Assembly (NCBI RefSeq): GCF_001591665.1
Contig: NZ_BCVI01000025.1
Location: 1 to 64,000 of the forward strand
Length of the DNA: 64,000 bases
Direction: 5' to 3'
From: Neobacillus soli NBRC 102451
GTDB lineage: Bacteria; Bacillota; Bacilli; Bacillales; Cytobacillaceae
Shown here piece by piece: positions 18,401 through 27,268 of the stretch. The notes under the pieces are model-generated. The model saw only the letters and a program-made list of their open reading frames with translations, did no database searches and was not told the origin of the DNA. Both the position numbers and the translations under genes were made by a program. How positions within the stretch are numbered: position 1 is the first letter of the stretch; each line of letters begins with the position of its first letter.

Positions 18401-19260
18401 TCACTGAGTTAAGGCAAACCTATCTCTTATCAGAAATCTTGGAGGTTACGAAATTACCCAAGAGCGTGTATTATTACCATCTTCATGATGAAGAAAATCC
18501 CGGTGAGAAAGCCACCCTAGAGGAAATAAAGAGAATCAAGGAAGAAAATCCTGCCTATGGCTACCGCCGTGTCACTTTGGAGCTGCAAAACCAAGGGTTT
18601 GATGTGAATCATAAAAGAGTGCAAAGAATCATGCAAGAGGAGAATCTGCAATCTACTGCCTACGGAAAGAAGACACGTAAGTACAATTCGAATAAAGGTA
18701 CTGTAGGAACCATTGCGCCGAATCGCCTGAACCGCAGGTTTATGACTGACAGACCTTATCAGAAACTGACTGCGGACGTCACCGAATTGCGTTGGGGGGA
18801 TCAGTCCATGGAGCACCGTGTGTATCTAGAACCTATGATGGATCTGTTTTCAGGGGAAATCCTCTCCTTCAATTTGAGCCTACATCCGACAGTGGAGTTT
18901 GCCTTGAAGCCTTTGCAGGAGGCGTTGGACAACTTGCCGGATCTGCCTTATCGGACTACGGTCCACACCGATCAGGGATTCCAATATCAGAATCAGCAAT
19001 GGGTTCGTGAACTGAAGAAACATCGAGTATTCCAGAGTATGTCCCGGAAAGCCACCTGCCTTGATAACGCAGCAATGGAGAGCTTCTTTCATCTTCTTAA
19101 GAGCGAAACGGTCCACCTATACAGGTATCAGACCTGTGAAGAATTAGTTTCCTCTATCAAGAGATGGATACATTATTATAATTACAGTCGTATCAAACAA
19201 AAACTCGGTGGCAAGAGTCCTGTTCAATACAGGATTCTCACCGCCGAGAAAGTAGCTTAA
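18334..19260 (+). CDS. IS3-family transposase OrfB (DDE integrase domain), expressed by -1 frameshift
   Basis: The frame opens just before the A8 slippery run and continues through the catalytic domain. An HTH_21 segment (EIKRIKEENPAYGYRRVTLELQNQGFDVNHKRVQRIM) precedes the rve core. The DDE residues are in TADVTELRW, HTDQGFQYQ and NAAMESFFHLLKSE. An independent start is possible near 18439, but the -1 arrangement with orfA favours a fused OrfAB transposase. Confidence 0.9.
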   Translation: MPKKNEGLNSGTKGYRQKQTQIVTELRQTYLLSEILEVTKLPKSVYYYHLHDEENPGEKATLEEIKRIKEENPAYGYRRVTLELQNQGFDVNHKRVQRIMQEENLQSTAYGKKTRKYNSNKGTVGTIAPNRLNRRFMTDRPYQKLTADVTELRWGDQSMEHRVYLEPMMDLFSGEILSFNLSLHPTVEFALKPLQEALDNLPDLPYRTTVHTDQGFQYQNQQWVRELKKHRVFQSMSRKATCLDNAAMESFFHLLKSETVHLYRYQTCEELVSSIKRWIHYYNYSRIKQKLGGKSPVQYRILTAEKVA

Positions 19261-19487
19261 TATTGTGTCCAACTTTTTGGGGTCAGATCAAAGCCAGTTT
19301 TTTTATTGGGTTTTTTGTCGTAAAAACAAGAAATGAATTAAAAAAGTTGTCGAAAAACAAAAGAAATAGGAAGTTTTGTCTTCTTTTGCGAATGTATTTA
19401 CTTTTATATAAATACTTGTCATAATTCATCAAGTAGTCTACTTTTTTAGTGGTTTACAGTAAGAGTGTAATGAGTAGGGGGATAACA

Positions 19488-19730
19488 TTGTACACGTATA
19501 GTAATAATCCATCTGATATGATTGAAGAAATAAAGGTCAAAAGGGAATTAATGATTAACAGTGCGAATACACTGGGTTTCACAAGCGGAGAAACGATAAA
19601 ATACAGCCAAGAACTAGATGAATTAATAAATAAATATCAAAGGGTTTTAGGACAAGCTTCTAGGCCAAATGAGGAAGTGAAATTTGCTTTTAAACAAATG
19701 ATTATGATTTGGCCAAAAGTATTAATGTAA
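19488..19730 (+). CDS. Spo0E-family aspartyl-phosphate phosphatase
   Basis: Short (about 80 residues) two-helix protein with the Spo0E signature SQELDELINKYQ after IEEIKVKRELMINSANTLGFTSGETI. Family members dephosphorylate Spo0A-P and delay sporulation. TTG 19488 is chosen because TAGGGGG lies six bases before it; an ATG six codons upstream would have the ribosome site inside the gene. The C-terminal tail (FKQMIMIWPKVLM) is hydrophobic. Confidence 0.8.
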   Translation: MYTYSNNPSDMIEEIKVKRELMINSANTLGFTSGETIKYSQELDELINKYQRVLGQASRPNEEVKFAFKQMIMIWPKVLM

Positions 19731-20299
19731 AATCCGATTTCAATTGCTCGGATAAACTTGGTTTAATGAAGGTCTTCCTTTTCTTAATTACAGTTATTTA
19801 AAATAAAGCGACAAGAAGACCTTCCTGTATATTGTAAAAACCAATTTCCAGGTACAAATTTTCTAGTGTTTCCCTCCTTGAAGGCGCAGCGACCGCCAAC
19901 AGAAAATTCCTTAGGAATTTATCCAGAATTAACCTTCTCAATCACCAGCAACCTTTCTTATCACAATTAATCCAATCATAATTACCGAATATCTACAAGA
20001 TTAGACAGCAACTGTGATTTTTATCATTGTTTATATCTCAATATTTCTTATAGTTATATTAGTACCATTATACTTGAAAATTAACATCACGATTCAACTT
20101 CATATCTTTTACCGCAACTAGTATTTCCTTCAACTTTATTCTAGGTTTAGATTTAATTAGAAAGAAAAAAAGAAAACTATCATTATTTGGTACTATGCTT
20201 AATTTACGATTCATATATCGTTAATAAAGGCATTTTTTAAACCCGCGAAGGCAAACGCTTTCAATATTCTTAGATCATATGGAGGAGGGAAAATCCTAC
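19731..20299. other. Long intergenic region before the fix operon
   Basis: About 570 AT-rich bases without a supportable gene. An inverted repeat GAAGGTCTTC (19768-19777)/GAAGACCTTC (19815-19824) lies 40 bases after the Spo0E-like gene and may terminate or process its transcript. The rest should hold the fixA promoter, which I cannot place. Confidence 0.5.
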
Positions 20300-21124
20300 A
20301 TGCACATTGTCGTATGTGTCAAACAAGTACCCGATACAAAAATCATCAAAATTAATCCTAAAACAAACACACTCGACCGCCGAAGTGCGCCAGCTATCTT
20401 AAACCCTTACGATGCCCATGCTGTTCAAGAGGCCGTAAAAATCAAGGAAAAAACTGGTGGTACGATTTCGGTGTTGTCAATGGGACCGCCGCAAGCAACT
20501 GCTGTTATTAAGAAGAGCATTGAAATAGGTGCAGATAGAGGCTATCTAATATCTGACCGTGCCTTTGCAGGAGCGGACACACTTGCAACTAGCTACGCTT
20601 TATCTAAAGCATTAGAAAGAATCAACAAAGAGCTCCAAGTGGACATGGTTATCTGCGGGAAACATGCCATCGATGGTGATACAGGACAGGTTGGACCAGG
20701 AATTGCAAGAAGAATGGATATCCCCCCTGTAACAAATGTAATTGAAGTTTCTGAAGTCAATTTGAAGGAAAACACGGTTTTAATTAAAAGGAAATTAACC
20801 AACGGCTATGAATTAATTCAATCGGAACTGCCATGTTTGTTAACGGTTGAAAAGGAAATTAATGATATCGAATATTCGCCAATGACAAACATGATTCAAG
20901 CTGCAAGATACGAACCTGTTATTTGGGCGGTAAGTGATCTTGAAAATGTGGAACGTACTCAGCTTGGACTAAAAGGTTCTCCAACAATCGTTGGTAAGAT
21001 GTTTACACCTCCACGGCCGGAAGGCGGGAAAAGATTAGAGGGTTCTGCTGATGGGCAAGTTGGCCAGCTCATGGAAGTCTTGAAGGAGAAAAAGGACCTG
21101 TTTACACTACAGTCATCTAAATAA
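20300..21124 (+). CDS. fixA: Electron transfer flavoprotein beta subunit (FixA)
   Basis: First subunit of a FixABCX complex, which in characterised systems bifurcates electrons from NADH to ferredoxin/flavodoxin and quinone. The 274-residue protein has the ETF-beta signatures VCVKQVPDT, NPYDAHAVQEAVKIKE and GKHAIDGDTGQVGPGIA. ATG 20300 follows GGAGGAGGG at ten bases. Continuous with fixB 32 bp downstream. Confidence 0.92.
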   Translation: MHIVVCVKQVPDTKIIKINPKTNTLDRRSAPAILNPYDAHAVQEAVKIKEKTGGTISVLSMGPPQATAVIKKSIEIGADRGYLISDRAFAGADTLATSYALSKALERINKELQVDMVICGKHAIDGDTGQVGPGIARRMDIPPVTNVIEVSEVNLKENTVLIKRKLTNGYELIQSELPCLLTVEKEINDIEYSPMTNMIQAARYEPVIWAVSDLENVERTQLGLKGSPTIVGKMFTPPRPEGGKRLEGSADGQVGQLMEVLKEKKDLFTLQSSK

Positions 21125-21156
21125 TAAAGAATCTTTTGTCGTAGGGAGGGATTTAC

Positions 21157-22188
21157 ATGAATCTAGACGATTATCGTGGGGTCTGGATATTCATCGAACA
21201 AAACGGTAGTAAAATTGAAGGCGTTTCTTTAGAGCTGCTCGGTGCCGGCAGAAAGTTAGCTGATAAACTACAAGTTCCGTTAGCAGGATTTTTATTAGGT
21301 TCTGAAATAAAGCCATTAGCGAATCAAGTCATTTCTTATGGTGCAGATGAAGTATTTTTGATTGATCATCCCGTGTTAAAAAATTATCGAACGGAATCGT
21401 ATATGCAGGGTGTCATGCTGCTTGCACAAAAATATAAACCGGAAATCATCCTGTATGGTGCAACCCCGAATGGAAAAGACTTGGCAAGTGCCGTTGCAAC
21501 CGATTTGAATACGGGTTTAACAGCGGATACTACAATGCTGGATGTGGATGTTGATAATAGATTGCTAGAAGCGAGCCGGCCAGCATTTGGCGGAAATATT
21601 ATGGCGACAATCCTTTGTAAAAAGCATCGTCCGCAAATGGCGACCGTTCGACCAAAAGTAATGAAAGCATTAGAACCGGAATACGGCAGAACCGGAAAGG
21701 TGATTGAAGAAAAAATATCATTGCAAGAAGAGGATATGCGCACAAAAGTGCTCCAAATTGTGAATGACGTAACAAAAAAAGCCAATTTGGCCGAGGCCCA
21801 TGTAATTATCTGCGGGGGAAAAGGAATGGGGGATGTGCAAAACTTCCAAATCCTTTATGATCTGGCTGAAACTATCGGAGCATCCGTTGGAGGTACACGT
21901 GATGTGGTCGAAGCAGGATGGCTCCCGCACCATCTTCAAATTGGCCAAACTGGTGAAACAGTGACACCAAAAATTTACTTTGCTGTCGCGTTATCAGGAG
22001 CCATTCAGCATGTCGTTGGCATGAAGAATTCGGATTTAATTATCGCCATTAATAAGGACCCGGATGCACCAATATTTGATGTTGCAACATACGGAATTGT
22101 AGGAGACGCTATGGAAATCATCCCAAAACTAATCGAGCAATTTAAGCAGCTTAGGATTGAAAAGGGCGGTGAAATAAGCTATGTCTGA
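21157..22188 (+). CDS. fixB: Electron transfer flavoprotein alpha subunit (FixB)
   Basis: This 343-residue ETF alpha has an N-terminal domain of about 190 residues and the conserved C-terminal FAD domain (VGGTRDVVEAGWLPHHLQIGQTGETVTPKIYFAVALSGAIQHVVGMKNSDLIIAINKDPDAPIFDVATYGIVGDAMEIIPKL). It forms a heterodimer with FixA. Its stop overlaps the fixC start by 8 bp. Confidence 0.93.
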   Translation: MNLDDYRGVWIFIEQNGSKIEGVSLELLGAGRKLADKLQVPLAGFLLGSEIKPLANQVISYGADEVFLIDHPVLKNYRTESYMQGVMLLAQKYKPEIILYGATPNGKDLASAVATDLNTGLTADTTMLDVDVDNRLLEASRPAFGGNIMATILCKKHRPQMATVRPKVMKALEPEYGRTGKVIEEKISLQEEDMRTKVLQIVNDVTKKANLAEAHVIICGGKGMGDVQNFQILYDLAETIGASVGGTRDVVEAGWLPHHLQIGQTGETVTPKIYFAVALSGAIQHVVGMKNSDLIIAINKDPDAPIFDVATYGIVGDAMEIIPKLIEQFKQLRIEKGGEISYV

Positions 22189-23476
22189 AAAATTTGATGT
22201 AATCGTCGTCGGGGCAGGTCCAGCAGGCACCTCATGTGCCCTCACCTGTGCGAAAAATGGACTTAACGTGTTGCTTATTGAAAGAGGCGAATATCCAGGC
22301 GCCAAAAACGTAATGGGCGGGGTTTTGTACCGCAAACAAATGGAAGAATTAGTTCCTGAATTTTGGAAGGAAGCACCGCTCGAGAGACCGGTCATTGAGC
22401 AGCGCTTCTGGATGATGGATAAGGAATCTGTCGTTCAATTTGGGTACAAAGGTCTTGAATGGGCGGTTGAACCATATAATAACTTTACAGTGCTAAGGGC
22501 GCAGTTTGACCAGTGGTTTGCCAAAAAGGCAGTCGAAGCCGGTGCACTTCTCATTAATGAAACGGTAGTAACGGAATGTATTGTTGAAAATGGCAAGGTG
22601 GTCGGTGTTCGTACTGATCGTCCAGATGGCGAGGTTTATGCAGATGTCGTTGTCCTTGCAGATGGGGTAAACTCACTCCTTTCGAAGCAGTTAGGCTTCC
22701 ATAAGGAATTTCGTCCTGATGAAGTGGCCTTGACGGTCATGGAAGTTATTAACCTGCCAAAAGAAAAAATTAATGACCGCTTTAACCTTGAAGATAACCA
22801 GGGGTGTACGATTGAGATTTTTGGAGATTCAACAAAGGGGAACCTTGGAACAGCATTTGTATACACGAATAAAGAAAGCTTAAACATTGGGGTTGGTACA
22901 ACGCTGTCGAGTATGATTAAAGCTAAAATAAAACCGTACGAACTCCTAGATTATCTCAAGACTCACCCGATGGTCAAGCCAATGATTGCGGGTGGGGAAT
23001 CGGCGGAGTATCTGGCTCATCTTATTCCTGAAGGTGGCTACCGTTCCGTCCCGAAGGTAGCTGGGAATGGTGTAATTGTCGTTGGAGATGCTGCCCAGCT
23101 TGTCAATGCCATTCATCGTGAAGGTTCGAATATGGCAATGTCATCAGGAAAAATGGCTGCTGAAGCTGTTGTGCAGGCCCATAGTCGCGGAGATTTCAGT
23201 GAATCAAGTTTAAATAGTTACCGCGAAGCACTTAATAGCAGTTTTATTATGAAAGATTTAGAGAAATACAAAGATGCGGCACATACGTTTGAAAAATATC
23301 CGCAATACTTTAATGAGTATGTTCCAATGATGAATAAAGCAATGAGTAAATTCTTCACCGTAGATGGTACACCAAAACGAGAAAAGCAGAAACAGATTAT
23401 GAAAAGTGTGACTTCGGAAAGAGGAACGATTCGAGTATTGCAAGATATTTATCGTGCGTGGAAGGCGGTGAAATAA
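22181..23476 (+). CDS. fixC: FixC, FAD-dependent quinone oxidoreductase (ETF-QO-like)
   Basis: This 431-residue flavoprotein has an N-terminal FAD fold VIVVGAGPAGTSCALTCAKNGLNVLLIERGE and a second FAD contact GVIVVGDAAQLVNAIHREGSNMAM. It would pass electrons from FixAB to the quinone pool with FixX. The stop TAA overlaps the following ATG by one base. The last codons (YRAWKAVK) lie within and next to the island attachment core, yet the gene is full length. Confidence 0.92.
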   Translation: MSEKFDVIVVGAGPAGTSCALTCAKNGLNVLLIERGEYPGAKNVMGGVLYRKQMEELVPEFWKEAPLERPVIEQRFWMMDKESVVQFGYKGLEWAVEPYNNFTVLRAQFDQWFAKKAVEAGALLINETVVTECIVENGKVVGVRTDRPDGEVYADVVVLADGVNSLLSKQLGFHKEFRPDEVALTVMEVINLPKEKINDRFNLEDNQGCTIEIFGDSTKGNLGTAFVYTNKESLNIGVGTTLSSMIKAKIKPYELLDYLKTHPMVKPMIAGGESAEYLAHLIPEGGYRSVPKVAGNGVIVVGDAAQLVNAIHREGSNMAMSSGKMAAEAVVQAHSRGDFSESSLNSYREALNSSFIMKDLEKYKDAAHTFEKYPQYFNEYVPMMNKAMSKFFTVDGTPKREKQKQIMKSVTSERGTIRVLQDIYRAWKAVK

Positions 23477-23486
23477 TGTCAACGAA
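23459..23486 (+). other. Left attachment site core (attL), 28 bp
   Basis: Identical to 61283-61310. It spans the last FixC codons, the fixC stop, the fixX ribosome site (GGAAGGCGGTG) and the first four fixX codons. Outside this block the two copies diverge at many synonymous positions, so recombination most likely occurred inside it. Confidence 0.85.
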
Positions 23487-23760
23487 AAATATCGAGGAAA
23501 AACAGTACCTCCTCAGGTTTAAGTGTGATACGAAGTCCCATTTGACGATCCTCGATCATGATGTATGTATGACCCAATGTCCCGATAAAATATGTACAGT
23601 ATTCTGCCCGGCAGAGGTATATAAATGGGAAGGTACAAGAATGCAAGTTGGCTATGAGGGCTGTCATGAATGTGGCAGCTGCCGAATTGGATGCCCCTAT
23701 CAAAATATTAAATGGGAATACCCAAAGGGCGGTCATGGAATTGTGTTCCGCTTAGCTTAG
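23476..23760 (+). CDS. fixX: FixX ferredoxin-like protein, island-borne copy
   Basis: This 94-residue two-cluster ferredoxin-like partner of FixC has CPDKICTVFCPAEVY and CHECGSCRIGCPYQNIKW. The product differs from the copy at 61300 only at residue 25 (Ile for Val), but the DNA differs at dozens of synonymous sites after the attachment core. Because the core sits at its 5' end, I infer that this copy came with the island and now takes the operon place after fixC (TAATG coupling). No terminator follows; the arm-type repeats do. Confidence 0.93.
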   Translation: MSTKNIEEKQYLLRFKCDTKSHLTILDHDVCMTQCPDKICTVFCPAEVYKWEGTRMQVGYEGCHECGSCRIGCPYQNIKWEYPKGGHGIVFRLA

Positions 23761-23765
23761 TTTTT

Positions 23766-23839
23766 TGTGACCAGTCCGTGACCGTTCAAGTGCTTGATTT
23801 TTAGACATTTTCGGCTTGGCTTGTGACCAATCTGTGACC
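23766..23839 (+). repeat. Left arm-type repeats (two GTGACC pairs)
   Basis: TGTGACC/CGTGACC at 23766-23783 and TGTGACC/TGTGACC at 23822-23839, each pair 11 bp apart (start to start). A third pair, in the same orientation, lies just inside the right end. This is the layout of arm-binding sites for lambda-type integrases (inference). Confidence 0.6.
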
Positions 23840-23973
23840 AACAAAATATTACTGCAAAAGGATTCCTATGGAATTGACCGTTCATCTAATGATGGACGGT
23901 TTTTACTTGTTTGTAAGATATGGAATAATTTATCCAATAACTTACTATAATAGTAGTTATGGAGGTAATAGAA

Positions 23974-24246
23974 ATGGCATTTGATTATGAAGACGTCTGG
24001 GATTTGGTTTTTGATACACTAAGAGAAGTGAATTCGAAAATTTCTATCGATGAAAAAACACTCAATTTAAAACCGAAAGAGATTTTATCTAAAGAGCAAG
24101 AAAAACAATTTAATCAAATCATCCGGATGAAAATTCGCTTGTTGTACAAAATCACTATTCCCAAAAGTCATATTTATAGTTTTATAGATTTGTTTGCTTA
24201 TGTTTATTTTTTAACAGATTTCATCGAAACACGGCTCGAGGCATAG
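23974..24246 (+). CDS. Hypothetical island protein (90 aa)
   Basis: Start chosen at ATG 23974, eight bases after GGAGGT. The product is mostly helical and charged, ending in a hydrophobic stretch (IYSFIDLFAYVYFLTDFIETRLEA). No recognised domain. First gene inside the left arm repeats, in the same direction as the next small gene. Confidence 0.55.
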   Translation: MAFDYEDVWDLVFDTLREVNSKISIDEKTLNLKPKEILSKEQEKQFNQIIRMKIRLLYKITIPKSHIYSFIDLFAYVYFLTDFIETRLEA

Positions 24247-24274
24247 TCGTGTTTTTTATGTAGGAGGGAATTTA

Positions 24275-24727
24275 TTGGAATTTGAACATTTAGAAATTAT
24301 TAGCGAGAGTTATAAAGGTATCTTTTTAGTTTTTAGGCGATGGGGGAAAACACTTAACGGATATTTAAAAAAAGAAAACTCAATATGGAAGATAGTTGAT
24401 ATTCATACAAATGAAGAGTTAGAAAGAGAAAGTGTAAACGAAATCGTAAATCACCCGAATATTAAAGATCCGCATGAAAACAAAATCAATGTCTATTTTG
24501 ATGATATTCATTCTGTAAAAGCAGATGAAACGGATGGGGTAATTATGGCATCTTTTATATACAAGGACGCTAAATTCATGTTGTTTTTAAAAAAGTATCA
24601 GCAAAGTTGGCACATTTTTGAATATAGAGCAAAATTAAATGATATTGGCTGGCTTTCAAAATTTGAACCGGATTTTATTGAAAAGCTTATGAACCATCCG
24701 AATATAAGGTTATTAACGTTAATTTAA
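24275..24727 (+). CDS. Hypothetical island protein (150 aa) with HPNIR C-terminus
   Basis: A TTG start follows AGGAGGG. Beta-rich pattern with aromatic residues (GKTLNGYLKKENSIWKIVDIHTNEE). Contains NHPNIK at mid-length and ends with MNHPNIRLLTLI. Very similar endings occur in other small island proteins (44321, 45560, 29444 genes), suggesting a loose paralogous family. Function unknown. Confidence 0.6.
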   Translation: MEFEHLEIISESYKGIFLVFRRWGKTLNGYLKKENSIWKIVDIHTNEELERESVNEIVNHPNIKDPHENKINVYFDDIHSVKADETDGVIMASFIYKDAKFMLFLKKYQQSWHIFEYRAKLNDIGWLSKFEPDFIEKLMNHPNIRLLTLI

Positions 24728-24777
24728 TTCAATTTTTGGTCCATTGCCTCATAAAGTAGTCTTCATGGGGTAATGAA

Positions 24778-25144
24778 ATGAAATTTGATGATTATACGTG
24801 GGAGCTGGAGGCTTTTTATTGTCATTCAAGGTATACAGGTCTTGGTGCGATAGGTTCTTATTAAACAAATCAATACAATGAAGAATAATACTATACACTT
24901 GAATGGATATATACAGATAAACATCAAGAATTGGTTTTAACAGATGTTTTACGACATTATTATGATGTACCGGGTAATCCTCCAATAGGCGCTTGTGTCA
25001 CTGGAGCTGCTTATCGAGAATGTGAATCAGTATTAAATTTCAATATTAGATGAATCGTATGAAATGCTAAGGAAAGAAGTTATAAATCAATTCAAATCAG
25101 AACGATTAAATAATTTATTTGAAGAAGGAAAAATATCCAAATAA
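24778..25144 (+). pseudogene. Decayed hypothetical gene with two stops and a frameshift
   Basis: Starts MKFDDYTWELEAFYCHSRYTGLGAIGSY. Two in-frame TAA codons follow, then a clear stretch EWIYTDKHQELVLTDVLRHYYDVPGNPPIGACVTGAAYRECESVLNFNI. A frameshift near 25052 is needed to continue into LDESYEMLRKEVINQFKSERLNNLFEEGKISK and its stop. The sustained coding character across the breaks indicates a recently lost gene. Confidence 0.7.
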
Positions 25145-25397
25145 TCGGAAAAGAGGGATTTCGTGATATTTATAATGGAGTTAGAAAACTTAGGATAGAT
25201 AAAAGCATTACATTAATGTAATTGGCAATTAAAAAATGCTGTTACTGGCAGTAATGAGAAAAACCGAAAATATGCAAAAAATGAATAAAAACTTGCATAT
25301 TTTCGATTAATTATTTGATACGGTTCTTGAACTAAAGCTACCCTATAGTTTAAGTACATTTCTTCACAAACTTGTCTTTTTTAAACTTCATTTATTC

Positions 25398-25697
25398 TCA
25401 TATATTTTTTCCTCTGTCAATAAACCATTTTAAGATTCCAATTATTAGTATAAGGAGTGGTATTCCCTGAATGAAGAGAAATCCTGCCCAAAAATTATTT
25501 GTAGTGCTGGTCGGGGAGTCTGTTGCCATTACACCAATAAATAAAGCCAATGGAGTGGTTATTACATTTAATCCTAACCCAATCATAACAAATGATAACT
25601 TTTTGCTTTTAATCTTCGGTAATCCAGCCGCCCAAAATAAAGCTATTGCAAAAGCAATAATAACTATCGGAAGTCCGATGAATATCAAACTCTCCAA
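25398..25697 (-). CDS. Small membrane protein (99 aa), unknown
   Basis: Three hydrophobic helices (residues 5-27, 36-58, 70-90) and a short basic tail (KWFIDRGKNI). TTG start eight bases after AGGAGG. No recognised family. It could be an immunity or stress membrane protein, but nothing in the sequence shows it. Confidence 0.6.
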   Translation of the reverse strand: MESLIFIGLPIVIIAFAIALFWAAGLPKIKSKKLSFVMIGLGLNVITTPLALFIGVMATDSPTSTTNNFWAGFLFIQGIPLLILIIGILKWFIDRGKNI

Positions 25698-25796
25698 AAC
25701 CTCTACCTCCTAATCTAAACGATAGCCCATCCCACTTTCCTAGAAAGATGAAGATGGCACCTACCGTCTACTATTTTACCACAAAACCCCATATCG

Positions 25797-25880
25797 CTGT
25801 TCAACTAAACTGCCCGTTACTTCAATAAGAAAAATGCGTCTCCACTTATTGTAGAAACGCACCTCGTTAGTTCAAGAAGC
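25797..25880 (+). repeat. Island repeat family B, copy 1
   Basis: Pattern AACTGCCCGTTA...AAGAAAAATGCGT...AAACGCACCTCGTTAG, with a hairpin formed by GCGT/ACGC. Imperfect copies occur at 26431-26515, 26985-27068 and 27499-27540. Each lies between or beside the DUF3888-like genes. Confidence 0.65.
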
Positions 25881-25940
25881 ACATACCTTATTTAGAAACG
25901 GTAACACTACAATTGAATAGATAAAGTCGTAAAGAGGTGT

Positions 25941-26420
25941 ATGAAAAGAATGAAAAAGATGCTAATTGCTTTTATACTATCTGTTGTTCTTGTTACACTC
26001 TTCCAAATAAAATTGGCTTCAGCAAGTGAACCAACTCAAGATTCCGAAGAACTTCGGTTACAGGATATGCTTATGATTATGTTAACTCCGAATATTAGAG
26101 AAGTGCTGGAAAACTATTACGGTCCAAATACTCCAGGGATTACTCCCTGGAAAATCAAAATTATCCAAACCAAGAGAGTCCAACACTTTCGTGGCTTTAT
26201 ATTAGTTATTACATTTGAAATAGAGCCTACTACGGGACACAACGTTTCAATTGGAAAGGACCGCATTACTTATCGAATCTCTTTTGGTCCTAAAGTTGAG
26301 TTGATTGAACACACTCACATAGAGACATATGATTTACCTTATGAATTGCAAGAAACGTCATCGTTTGATTTAAATAAGCTGCCACGTTTGTTTAAGTATG
26401 TTCTTTCAAAACCATTTTAA
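25941..26420 (+). CDS. Secreted DUF3888-like protein, copy 1
   Basis: This 159-residue protein starts with a signal peptide (basic MKRMKK, hydrophobic core IAFILSVVLVTLF, ASA-type cleavage region near residue 28). The mature part has LRLQDMLMIMLTPNIREVLENYYG followed by beta-rich segments, which I associate with Bacillaceae DUF3888 proteins. Ribosome site AAAGAGGTG. A related gene follows at 26544. Function unknown; probably exported to the wall space. Confidence 0.65.
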   Translation: MKRMKKMLIAFILSVVLVTLFQIKLASASEPTQDSEELRLQDMLMIMLTPNIREVLENYYGPNTPGITPWKIKIIQTKRVQHFRGFILVITFEIEPTTGHNVSIGKDRITYRISFGPKVELIEHTHIETYDLPYELQETSSFDLNKLPRLFKYVLSKPF

Positions 26421-26430
26421 TGTTTTCCTT

Positions 26431-26515
26431 CTTCAACAAACCTGCCCAGTTACTTGAAGAAGAAAAAAGCGATCCTTCGTTATTGAAGCATCGCACCCGT
26501 TAGCTTAATAAGAAT
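26431..26515 (+). repeat. Island repeat family B, copy 2
   Basis: CTGCCCAGTTACTTGAAGAAG...GCGAT/ATCGC hairpin...CGCACCCGTTAGC. Positioned between the two DUF3888-like genes. Confidence 0.65.
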
Positions 26516-26543
26516 TTCCTTAATTGTTAATTATAAGAGAAAC

Positions 26544-26957
26544 TTGGAATGGAGGATTTTTTTGAGAAAAAGCCTTTACATATTAATTGCCTGCTTAACC
26601 CTTTTCTCTTATTCACCTGTAAAAGCTGAAACCGTAACTAAAAATGATGTACAGTTGCGTGATGACTTGATTTTCATTTTACTTTATCCCTCAATTCAAC
26701 AGGAATTGAAGAAGCAATATGGCGAAATCAAACAAAATTACTGTGGTAAAATAGTCCAAATTAAAAAGTTGCCAATAGGCACTTACTTATTTAATGTCAC
26801 CGTACAGGTAACAACATTTGAAGATGCTCACAGCCCCCCACACGATTTAGTGACAATCACGTTTAGTAATGAGAAAACCGTAGAGTGGGAGGCTATTGAT
26901 TTTAAAAAAAGAAGGTTAAAACCAAACGAAATAACAAAATGCACGCATCCTTTGTAA
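26544..26957 (+). CDS. Secreted DUF3888-like protein, copy 2
   Basis: Like its upstream neighbour it has a signal peptide (FLRKSLYILIACLTLFSYSPVKAE) and then VQLRDDLIFILLYPSIQQELKKQYGE, matching RLQDMLMIMLTPNIREVLENYYG of copy 1. Start codon uncertain: TTG at about 26562 (LRKSLYIL) follows GGAGG well, while ATG 26544 has none. The two genes look like diverged tandem duplicates separated by repeat B. Confidence 0.62.
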   Translation: MEWRIFLRKSLYILIACLTLFSYSPVKAETVTKNDVQLRDDLIFILLYPSIQQELKKQYGEIKQNYCGKIVQIKKLPIGTYLFNVTVQVTTFEDAHSPPHDLVTITFSNEKTVEWEAIDFKKRRLKPNEITKCTHPL

Positions 26958-26984
26958 AAAGGGTGCTTTTTTCTTCGGATATTC

Positions 26985-27068
26985 TTTCACTAAACTGCAT
27001 CGTTAGCACAACAAGAAAAAGCTGCCAAAGCTGCCCATTTGTTTAACTCTTGCACCCGTTAGTGAAAA
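26985..27068 (+). repeat. Island repeat family B, copy 3
   Basis: AAACTGCATCGTTAGC...AAGAAAAAGCTG...CTTGCACCCGTTAGTG. More diverged than copies 1 and 2 but with the same start and end blocks. Confidence 0.5.
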
Positions 27069-27268
27069 AACCGAAAATAAAGTGCGACGAGATAATTAAC
27101 AATAATAAAAATACAATAAATTTTAAATATAAATGTAAAGATGCCTTTGTCTTTTCGTGTGAAAATTAAGTAGCCAATACAAAATATCAGTTGAATAATA
27201 TACAAGGGGGATACCGCAAGTTTTGAGTATAGTTCTGGAAGGGGTGTTTCCATAATCTTGTCATTCAC
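27059..27268 (-). CDS. Small hydrophobic protein (69 aa)
   Basis: A GTG start lies about nine bases after TAGGAGAG. Two likely transmembrane helices (residues 21-37 and 44-64) separated by TRKDKG. No family recognised. It overlaps the end of repeat B copy 3. Confidence 0.45.
   Translation of the reverse strand: MNDKIMETPLPELYSKLAVSPLYIIQLIFCIGYLIFTRKDKGIFTFIFKIYCIFIIVNYLVALYFRFFH

Larger units (their letters stand above)
17819..19290 (+). mobile_element. IS3-family insertion sequence (1472 bp)
   Basis: Terminal inverted repeats of about 26 bp start TGATGTGAACCCCC on the left and, on the complementary strand, TGATCTGACCCCA on the right; both end in AAGTTGGACAC. A 3-bp AAG target duplication (17816-17818 and 19291-19293) flanks it. 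It contains orfA and orfB in a -1 relation, typical of IS3 elements. Both genes look intact, so the copy may be active. Confidence 0.95.

Noticed and set aside
23750..23850. Attachment at the fixX 3' end instead of the 5' end
   Set aside because: The two fixX 3' ends and following bases share no exact block, whereas 28 bp are identical at the 5' end.
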